NCBI GenBank assembly: GCA_038227745.1
Contig: JBBRPS010000474.1
Coordinates: 1 to 8,162, forward strand
DNA: 8,162 nt
Direction of reading: 5' to 3'
Origin: DASPXY01 sp038227745
Lineage (GTDB): Bacteria > Planctomycetota > Planctomycetia > Gemmatales > Gemmataceae
Shown here: one piece after another, positions 1 through 6,027 of the stretch
Layout of the letters: each line of letters starts with the position of its first letter
Numbering within the stretch: the first letter of the stretch is position 1
The notes under the pieces: model-generated
What the model was told of the DNA's origin: nothing
Seen by the model: the letters and a program-made list of their open reading frames with translations, nothing else
The model's database searches: none
Translations under genes and position numbers: made by a program

Positions 1-352
1 AGGGTGGGGTGGTCCGGGACGCGCATCGCACCTCCAGGAAAAGGCCGGGGAGATTAGTAGGCGTAGGAAGATTTAGCGGAAAGAGGGCAGAAAGCACAGG
101 TGCGAGAAGAGCGCACCGGCCGGAAGGGCGCCACAGGCAGTGCCGTGCCTGATTGTCCGTTCACAAGACCAGCCGCGAGGTGCGAGGAAAAACCGATTCC
201 TCACCGCTGGCAGGACCTTGCGGCCGGGGCGGGGATTGTGTCCTGCGTAGCGGCGAGGTAACATGACGGTGGTGCCAGCCCGACTCGCGAGAGGCCGCCC
301 GGGAGAGAGGGCGGCCGTCTGCGTCAACCTGCCCGCGTCGAGAGGAAAGCGA
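1..352. other. Leader region without a convincing gene
   Basis: No reading frame here has a recognisable product. The frames entering from the left edge all close by about position 150 without a family motif. A 6-bp perfect inverted repeat (GGTGCG at 99-104, CGCACC at 112-117, 7-nt loop) could form a hairpin in the kinase transcript leader; it has no T-tract, so it is not a classical terminator. Positions 50-85 are less GC-rich than the surroundings and are a possible promoter area, but I cannot assign -35 and -10 boxes. An in-frame ATG at 263 would extend the kinase by 30 residues and has its own weak GAGG at short spacing. The extension is low-complexity and Arg/Pro/Ala-rich, so I treat 263-352 as leader. 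Confidence 0.5.
341..346 (+). promoter_or_regulatory. Ribosome binding site deciding the kinase start
   Basis: AGAGGA lies 6 nt before the ATG at 353. This is better placed than the GAGG ahead of the alternative ATG at 263. It favours the shorter 754-residue kinase, whose sequence takes on family character soon after this Met. Confidence 0.55.
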
Positions 353-2617
353 ATGCCTGTCTTCAGCGAGCCCGGCCCTCTGCAGAGCGGTCAGAAGGAC
401 CTCCTTTACGAGGCCGCTGAACGCTTTGAAGAGGCCTGGAAGCCGGTCAGCCTCGGTGGGAATGTGGACCTGGCCGCCTTCCTCCCCGCAACGGGGGAGG
501 GCATCGTCCGCACCGCCATCCTGCACGAGCTCATCAAGACCGACTTGGAAATTCGCTGGCGGCGCGACCAGCGCATCCTCCTGGAAGAGTACGCCCATCG
601 CTTCCCTGAGCTGGGCACGGTCGAGGCCCTGTCGCCGCGGCTCGTCTACGAAGAATACCGGGCGCGTCAGATGTACGGCGATCGGCCCGGGCTGGACGAG
701 TACCGCCGCCGCTTCCCCGCCCAGTTCGCCGAACTCTCGGCGCTGATCCAGAAAAACCCGCTGACGGGGCCCCCGGCCCCCGACCCCGAGAGCGGCAGTG
801 GCACGGGCCCGGGCGCCGTCACCCTGGAGAAGGAGCAAGTGACAGCGATCGCCCCCAAGGAGCCGCCCCAACCCGACATCACGGCGGGGCTGGGCTACAA
901 ACTGATCGAGCCGCTCCGCGACGCCTCCGGTCGCGTTGCCCGCGGGGCCTTCGGCGTGGTCTGGCGGGCCGAAGCGCCCGGCGGCGTGGTCGTCGCGGTC
1001 AAGATCATCAACTCCTCTCCGGGCGAAGCCAGCGCGGACGACTCCAGCCCGTTTGCCCAGGAAAAGGACGCCCTGGAGCTGATCAAGAACCTTAAGTGTC
1101 CCTGCCTGGTCAAGCCGAACGCCTTCTGGGTCGAGGAGGGGCGGCTGCACATCGCCATGGACCTGGCGGACGGCAGCCTGCTCGACCAGATGCGCGCGTC
1201 CCCGGAGGGGCTGCCGCAGAAGGAGCTGCTGCCTTACTTCCGCGACGTCTCCGAGGCGCTGGAATTCCTGCACGAGCAGAACCTGCGCCACCTCGACGTC
1301 AATCCGGCGAACGTGCTGCTGTACCAGGGCCACGCCAAGCTGGCCGACTTCAGCCTCACCCGCGAGGCGCAATGCACGATTTTCGGCCCCGAGGTGTTCG
1401 GCGGCACGGCCCCTTACATGGCGCCCGAGGTCTGGGACGGTTCGCTGAGCCGGCACAGCGACCAGTTCAGCCTGGCGGTCTCCTACGCCCACCTCCGCCT
1501 GGCCCGGACGCCCTTCCGGGGCAAGGGGCCGGCCGAGATCATGCAGAGCATTTTGAAGGAAGAGCCGAACCTCGCCGAGCTGCCGAAGCCCGAGCAGCGC
1601 GTGCTGCGCAAGGCGTTGGCGAAGGACCCGCACCAGCGCTTCCCGAATTGCCGGGACTTCGTCGCCGCCCTGCAGGCGGCCGCCGACGAGGCGGCACGGC
1701 CGCCGCCGCCGCGCCGCCGGCCGATCCTCGCGGTCGTGACGGCGCTGGCTGCCCTGGGCCTGTTGAGCTGGTCGGTGTGGAGCCTCCTGCCCGAGCCGCG
1801 CGTGCTGTTCCTGCCGCCAGGTTTCAAGGGCCTGAAGGACGGCAAGGACTGGGTTGTGCAGGATGAGGACGGGCGCTGGTATTACCGCCGAATTGCCTGG
1901 GTGCTGAGTCCGCAGGGGCCGGAGGTGGAGTTCATCCTGATCCCCCGGGGTCCGTACCAATACTGGGGATGGGGAGGCAAGAATGGCGACGAGGAGGTCC
2001 AACTCCGTGACCTTCGGGCCTTCTACATCATGAAAGACAAGGTGTCTCTGGGCCTCTACCGCCGCTTCGATCGAGAGTTCCCGGGCACGATCAAGGACCG
2101 GCGCTGGGAAGAAAAGGCTGAAGGCCGCAAGGACGACCACCCCGTCCTGGGGGTCACTGGCTCCGATGCGACCGCGTTCGCCAGGCAATACTTCAACGGG
2201 AAGCTGCCGCGGTTGCTGCAGTGGGACAAGGCCTCCGGGCGGTTCATCCCATATGCGAAGGAGAAGGTCAAGGAGCGGCCCGAGGGGCCCTACCGCGGTC
2301 ACTGGCCCAGGGATGGCAAACCCAACCGGCCCAGGGTGGCGGTCGGCGGCCTCAAGGGCCCGCTGCCCCTCGGGGAAGCGGTGGACGACATCAGCCCCTT
2401 CGGCTGCCGCGACATGGCGGGCAACGGCGTGGAGCTGACGCGCGTACTGGGGAAGACCACCGAACTCCGTGGAGCCCGCTACAGCGGCGAAAGGCCCTTC
2501 CAGTTCGCTTTCATGGAGGATCCCGAGGAGAACGCCTTCCTGGGGATCGTGGATCCCGAAGACCCTTACGCGAACAATGAAAGGCCCGGCTTCCGGGTCG
2601 TGATCGAAGTGCCCTGA
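353..2617 (+). CDS. Membrane Ser/Thr protein kinase fused to a SUMF1/FGE-like domain (degenerate motifs)
   Basis: Predicted receptor-type kinase of 754 residues (784 if started at 263). Residues about 10-130 match the module before many planctomycete kinases (FLP, DLEIRWRR, EEYAHRFPEL). The kinase domain spans about 181-445. Seen: an AxGxFGxV loop in place of GxGxFGxV, the VAVK lysine K217, the catalytic loop HLDVNPAN (313-320; D315 kept, HRD Arg is Leu, usual Lys is Asn317), DFS in place of DFG (332-334), and APE at 357-359. A Pro/Arg-rich stretch leads into one transmembrane helix (about 458-478), which should put the kinase in the cytoplasm and the C-terminus outside it. Residues about 526-752 resemble the FGE-sulfatase fold (GKLPRLLQW, SPFGCRDMAGNGVEL, LRGARYSG, PGFRV). 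I see no Cys pair such as true formylglycine-generating enzymes use, so this half is probably a sensor or binding domain. Kinase-SUMF1 fusions are known in planctomycetes. Weakened kinase activity or a pseudokinase role is inference. Confidence 0.9.
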   Translation: MPVFSEPGPLQSGQKDLLYEAAERFEEAWKPVSLGGNVDLAAFLPATGEGIVRTAILHELIKTDLEIRWRRDQRILLEEYAHRFPELGTVEALSPRLVYEEYRARQMYGDRPGLDEYRRRFPAQFAELSALIQKNPLTGPPAPDPESGSGTGPGAVTLEKEQVTAIAPKEPPQPDITAGLGYKLIEPLRDASGRVARGAFGVVWRAEAPGGVVVAVKIINSSPGEASADDSSPFAQEKDALELIKNLKCPCLVKPNAFWVEEGRLHIAMDLADGSLLDQMRASPEGLPQKELLPYFRDVSEALEFLHEQNLRHLDVNPANVLLYQGHAKLADFSLTREAQCTIFGPEVFGGTAPYMAPEVWDGSLSRHSDQFSLAVSYAHLRLARTPFRGKGPAEIMQSILKEEPNLAELPKPEQRVLRKALAKDPHQRFPNCRDFVAALQAAADEAARPPPPRRRPILAVVTALAALGLLSWSVWSLLPEPRVLFLPPGFKGLKDGKDWVVQDEDGRWYYRRIAWVLSPQGPEVEFILIPRGPYQYWGWGGKNGDEEVQLRDLRAFYIMKDKVSLGLYRRFDREFPGTIKDRRWEEKAEGRKDDHPVLGVTGSDATAFARQYFNGKLPRLLQWDKASGRFIPYAKEKVKERPEGPYRGHWPRDGKPNRPRVAVGGLKGPLPLGEAVDDISPFGCRDMAGNGVELTRVLGKTTELRGARYSGERPFQFAFMEDPEENAFLGIVDPEDPYANNERPGFRVVIEVP

Positions 2618-2660
2618 CCGGCGCCGCCGCGCCCGCCCCGTCCCCCTCATTTCATCGGTA

Positions 2661-2704
2661 TTGACTTCTTCGCCGGACCGGGACTATATAGTCGGCCGGA
2701 CCGG
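2661..2704 (+). promoter_or_regulatory. Promoter-like element with overlapping palindrome and direct repeat
   Basis: A sigma-70-like -35 box TTGACT (2661-2666) is followed 18 nt later by TATATA (2685-2690), or 20 nt later by TATAGT (2687-2692). The -10 region lies inside a perfect 12-bp palindrome, GACTATATAGTC (2682-2693). A 10-bp direct repeat GCCGGACCGG sits on both sides (2672-2681 and 2695-2704), 23 bp start to start, about two helical turns. This AT-rich island in GC-rich DNA is about 100 bp before the deacetylase start, so it probably drives the deacetylase/glycosyltransferase-sulfotransferase pair. A repressor binding the palindrome or repeats would block the -10 box; that regulation is inference. 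Confidence 0.5.
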
Positions 2705-2799
2705 AACGCCCCGGCAAGCTCCCGGCGCCGCGTCCAGGTCCCTGGCCCCCGACCGGGCAGTGCGGGGCCGGAGTGTCGAGTCCCAGGTGAGGGCACCCG

Positions 2800-3678
2800 A
2801 TGGCAGTACCGCCGGCAGGAGGGAGACGCCGCGACCGACCGCGCTCTCCGGCCGCGCCGGTCGGCGCCGCCGAGGAGCAGGACGGCTTCCCGTCGGGGCG
2901 CCCGGCCCTCTTCGTCGGCCACCCCGGGCACGAATTGTGCCTGCACGGCTGGCTGAACCGCACCCGGCCCCACGTCTTCGTCCTGACCGACGGCTCGGGC
3001 CGTACCGGCACGCCCCGCCTGGACTGGACGACCCGCCTGTTGCGCCAGTGCGGGGCCGAGCCGTGTCCTCCCTACGGTCCCCTCGCGGACGCGGACGTTT
3101 ACCAGGCCCTCCTCCGCGGGCACTACCCGCCCTTCTTTGACATCGTCGAGGAGTTGGCCGCCGCGCTGGTCCGGCACCAGGTCTCCTACCTCGTGTCCGA
3201 CCCCGCCGACGGCTACAACCCGAGCCACGACCTGTGTCGCATCCTCGCCGGCGCGGCGCGCGCGCGCGCCCGCCAGGGCTCCGGCGTCCTCCTGCCGGGC
3301 TACGAATCCTGGCTGCCGACGCGGCCCGGCGCCGCCCAGGAGTGGCACGGCCTCGGCTGCATTCGGCTGGAGCTGTCGCCCGAAGAGGTGAAGCGGAAAG
3401 TCGCGGCGGCGCGCGCTTACCGGCCCCTGCGCGGGGAAATGGAAGCGGTCCTGACGCGCACCGGCGCGGACGCCTTCCGCACCGAGTCCTTCCGCCCCGT
3501 CGCCGACCTCCTCGGGCTGCGGCGCCTCGCCGGCTCGCCCCCGTCCTACGAGGCGCACGGCGAGGTGCGGGTGGTGGCGGGCGGTTACGCCGAGGTGCTC
3601 CGCTACCGCCGGCACGTTCTGCCGTTCCTGGAGTGCCTGCGGGACCGGCTGCAGAAAGGCCCAGCATGCGCCGCCTGA
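2800..3678 (+). CDS. PIG-L/LmbE-type deacetylase-like protein with HPGHE motif
   Basis: A 292-residue protein of the PIG-L (LmbE) type, a family of zinc enzymes that remove N-acetyl groups from GlcNAc-containing glycoconjugates. Seen: a strand followed by HPGHE (41-45) where the family has HPDDE, then VLTDGSG (61-67), which fits the family's second strand and TDG motif, and GYNPSHDLCR (138-147), whose His143 fits the third metal ligand. In typical members the first Asp of HPDDE is the general base and the second binds zinc; here they are Gly43 and His44. Metal binding by His41/His44/His143 is possible, but activity cannot be assumed. The first 30 residues are Arg/Pro/Ala-rich and not obviously a signal peptide. 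The start is supported by AGGTGAGGG (2785-2793) 6 nt upstream. The gene overlaps the next one by 13 bp, which suggests coupled translation and a shared glycan substrate. The exact substrate is unknown. Confidence 0.72.
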   Translation: MAVPPAGGRRRDRPRSPAAPVGAAEEQDGFPSGRPALFVGHPGHELCLHGWLNRTRPHVFVLTDGSGRTGTPRLDWTTRLLRQCGAEPCPPYGPLADADVYQALLRGHYPPFFDIVEELAAALVRHQVSYLVSDPADGYNPSHDLCRILAGAARARARQGSGVLLPGYESWLPTRPGAAQEWHGLGCIRLELSPEEVKRKVAAARAYRPLRGEMEAVLTRTGADAFRTESFRPVADLLGLRRLAGSPPSYEAHGEVRVVAGGYAEVLRYRRHVLPFLECLRDRLQKGPACAA

Positions 3679-5999
3679 GAGTCCTCCTCACCAATAACAC
3701 GCTGGCCGGCCGCGCCGGCTCGGAGCTCTACGTCCGCGACGTGGCCACCGCCCTCCTCGCCCTGGGCCACCGCCCCGTCGCCTACAGCAGCAGCCTCGGA
3801 GAGGTCGCCGCCGAGTTGCGCCGGGCGACCGTTCCGGTGGTCGATGACCTGGACCGCCTCGGCGAGCCGCCCGACCTGATCCACGGCCACCACCACGTCG
3901 AAACGATGACGGCGCTGCTCCGCTTCCCCGACACGCCCGCCGTTTACTTCTGCCACGGCTGGGTCCCCTGGGAAGAGTTGCCGCTGCGCTTCCCGCGCAT
4001 CCGCCGTTACGTCGCCGTCGATCACACCTGTCGCGACCGCCTCGTCGTCGAGGGCGGCGTGCGCCCCGAGCAGGTCGAGCTCGTACTGAATTTCGTCGAT
4101 CTGCAGCGCTTCCGGCAGCGCCCCCCGCTACCGAGGCGGCCCGCCCGTGCCCTCGTCTTCAGTAACAACGCCCAGGAGGGGAGCTACCTGGAAGAGGTGC
4201 GCCGCGCCTGCGCCGACCTGGGGCTGACGCTGGACGTCCTCGGCAGGGAGAGCGGCAAGCCCTGTCCCGCCCCGGAGCGTGAATTGGGGCGGTACGACGT
4301 CGTGTTCGCCAAGGCGCGGTCGGCGCTGGAGGCGCTGGCCACGGGGGCGGCGGTGGTCGTCTGTGACGCGGACGGCTGCGGACCCCTGGTGCGCGCGGCC
4401 GACCTGGACCGGCTGCGGCGGCTGAACTTCGGCATCCGCTGCCTGACCGCCCCGGTCACCGCCGGGCACGTCGTCCGCGAGCTGCGCCGCTACGACCGCG
4501 CCGACGCGGCCGCCGTGACGCGCCGCATCCGCGCCATGGCCGGCCTGCACCTGGCCGTGCCGCGCCTGGTGGCGCTCTACGAGCGGGTGCTGGCCGAGTG
4601 GGCGGTGGCACCACGGCCCGACCGGAAGGCGGAGGGCCAGGCTACCGCCGCGTACCTCCGTGCCGTGTCGCCGGCGCTTCAGGAGCGCTCGCGGGTGGTG
4701 CTGCAGGTAGAGGGCGAGCGCCTGCGGCGCCGGCTGGCGCAGGCCGGCGCGGTCCTCGCCGAGGAGCGCGCGGCGCGGGAGCGGTTGGCGGAGGAGTCGG
4801 CCCGGGAGAACGCGCGGCTGCTGGCGCAGGCCGGCGCGGTCCTCGCCGAGGAGCGCGCGGCGCGGGAGCGGTTGGCGGAGGAGTCGGCCCGGGAGAACGC
4901 GCGGCTGCGCGCGACGGCGGCCGCGGCGGCGGGCGAGGCCGAGGCCTCCCGGGCGTACGCGGAGCGACTGCGGCAATCCCTGCGCGAGGTGGAGGCGTCG
5001 CCACTGCTGCGCCTGCGGGACTGGGCTGGCCGGGTGCCCGTCGTGTCGGCGTCGGCCCGCTACCTGCTCCGCGGCGGACAGGCGTGCTGGCGCGGCGCCC
5101 GGCGGGCGGCGGCACGGCTGCGCGACCCCGCGCTGCGGCACGCGCCGGCGCCCTTCATCGTTGGCGTGGCCCGCTCCGGCACGACGCTGCTGCGGCTGAT
5201 GCTCGACGCCCACCCGCAATTCGCCATCCCCGCCGAGACGGGCTTCATCCCGCAAGTCGCTGGGCTCACCGGGCCGCCCGAGGAGCTGCGCCGCGCGTTC
5301 TTCGACACCGTCACCGCGGCCCCGACGTGGGCAGACCTGGCGCTACCGCGCGAGGAGTTCCGGGAAGCGCTGGAGGGCGTCAAGCCGTTCACGGTCGCCG
5401 ACGGCGTCCGCTGCTTCTACTGCTGCTACGCCCGCCGCCACGGCAAGCGGTCCTGGGGCGACAAGACGCCGTTGTACGGCGGCCACATGAAGGCGATCCA
5501 GGAGCTGCTCCCCGAGGCGCACTTCATCCACATCATCCGCGACGGCCGGGACGTGGCGCTCTCCCTGGGTGGCCTGTGGTTCTCGCCGGGGGACAGTGCC
5601 GAGGAGCTGGCCCGGCACTGGCGCGAGCGGATCGAGGCGACGCGCGCCCAGGCCGCCGACTGCCGGCACTACACCGAGGTCCGCTACGAGGACCTGGTCC
5701 GCAACCCGCGCGGCGTGCTGCAGTACATCTGCGGCTTCCTTGGGCTGCCGTTCTCTCCGGCGATGGAGGAGTACCACCGCGGGGCGCGCGCGCGCCTCGA
5801 CGAGGTGCAGACGCGGCACCGGGAGGACGGGACGGTGCTGATCAGCAAGGGGGAGCGACTGCACCTGCAGCGGCTGACGGGGCGGAAGCCGGACGCCGGC
5901 CGGATCGGCAAGTGGAAGTCGGAAATGAGCGCCGCGGACGGCGAGACGTTCCGGCGCATCGCCGGGGACCTGCTCCGGCACTACGGCTACGAGACGTGA
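3666..5999 (+). CDS. Glycosyltransferase - coiled coil - sulfotransferase fusion protein
   Basis: A 777-residue two-enzyme protein. Residues 1 to about 310 look like a GT4-type, GT-B fold glycosyltransferase: an N-terminal Rossmann start (RVLLTNNTLAGRAGSELYVRD), LNFVDLQRF between the lobes, and SALEALATGAAVVVCDADG (from 219; Glu222), the usual nucleotide-sugar end of the family. Residues about 325-445 are Ala/Glu/Arg/Leu-rich and probably coiled coil, including two identical 29-residue units (357-385 and 386-414). Residues about 495-777 are a PAPS-dependent sulfotransferase: 5'-phosphosulfate loop GVARSGTT (500-507), WGDKTPLY, 3'-phosphate motif IIRDGRDVALS (623-633, Arg625 and Ser633), and RIGKWK near the C-terminus. 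No signal peptide or membrane helix is evident, so it probably acts in the cytoplasm. The ATG at 3666 has GAAAGG 6 nt upstream and sits inside the end of the deacetylase gene; upstream in-frame starts lie within that gene and are unlikely. The inferred role is transfer and sulfation of a surface glycan; donor sugar and acceptor cannot be read. Confidence 0.85.
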   Translation: MRRLRVLLTNNTLAGRAGSELYVRDVATALLALGHRPVAYSSSLGEVAAELRRATVPVVDDLDRLGEPPDLIHGHHHVETMTALLRFPDTPAVYFCHGWVPWEELPLRFPRIRRYVAVDHTCRDRLVVEGGVRPEQVELVLNFVDLQRFRQRPPLPRRPARALVFSNNAQEGSYLEEVRRACADLGLTLDVLGRESGKPCPAPERELGRYDVVFAKARSALEALATGAAVVVCDADGCGPLVRAADLDRLRRLNFGIRCLTAPVTAGHVVRELRRYDRADAAAVTRRIRAMAGLHLAVPRLVALYERVLAEWAVAPRPDRKAEGQATAAYLRAVSPALQERSRVVLQVEGERLRRRLAQAGAVLAEERAARERLAEESARENARLLAQAGAVLAEERAARERLAEESARENARLRATAAAAAGEAEASRAYAERLRQSLREVEASPLLRLRDWAGRVPVVSASARYLLRGGQACWRGARRAAARLRDPALRHAPAPFIVGVARSGTTLLRLMLDAHPQFAIPAETGFIPQVAGLTGPPEELRRAFFDTVTAAPTWADLALPREEFREALEGVKPFTVADGVRCFYCCYARRHGKRSWGDKTPLYGGHMKAIQELLPEAHFIHIIRDGRDVALSLGGLWFSPGDSAEELARHWRERIEATRAQAADCRHYTEVRYEDLVRNPRGVLQYICGFLGLPFSPAMEEYHRGARARLDEVQTRHREDGTVLISKGERLHLQRLTGRKPDAGRIGKWKSEMSAADGETFRRIAGDLLRHYGYET
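4734..4907 (+). repeat. Perfect 87-bp in-frame tandem duplication
   Basis: Two copies (4734-4820 and 4821-4907) are identical at every base when compared by eye. Each encodes 29 residues beginning LAQAGAVLAEERAARERLAE and ending ENARL. The length is a multiple of three, so copy number changes keep the frame. At 29 residues (four heptads plus one), each unit shifts the heptad register by one position. Identity at synonymous sites suggests a recent duplication or ongoing homogenisation by slippage or recombination. An assembly artefact is the alternative. Confidence 0.95.
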
Positions 6000-6017
6000 T
6001 ACCGCAACGCCGGTATC
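5998..6017. terminator. Hairpin between convergent genes, possible bidirectional terminator
   Basis: GATACCG (5998-6004) and CGGTATC (6011-6017) form a perfect 7-bp stem with a 6-nt loop. The stem begins inside the TGA stop of the sulfotransferase fusion, and the stop of the minus-strand gene is 11 bp beyond it. The position in a 28-bp convergent gap fits a shared terminator. There is no U-tract on either side, so it may act as a 3'-end stabiliser or with Rho. Confidence 0.45.
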
Positions 6018-6027
6018 GGGCCGTGGG

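Noticed and set aside
73..327. 84-residue minus-strand frame in the left leader
   Set aside because: No motif, no convincing ribosome site, and it overlaps the kinase leader.
161..2650. 829-residue open frame on the minus strand opposite the kinase gene
   Set aside because: It is a shadow of a GC-rich gene: low-complexity Arg/Gly/Leu composition, no family motif, and the opposite strand carries clear kinase motifs throughout.
3234..3665. Upstream in-frame extension of the glycosyltransferase-sulfotransferase gene
   Set aside because: The extension lies wholly inside the deacetylase gene, is Arg/Ala-rich without motifs, and the family sequence begins at the Met at 3666.
2647..3700. Two long minus-strand frames opposite the deacetylase gene
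   Set aside because: Low-complexity shadows with no recognisable domain; the plus strand has PIG-L-like motifs and a good ribosome site.
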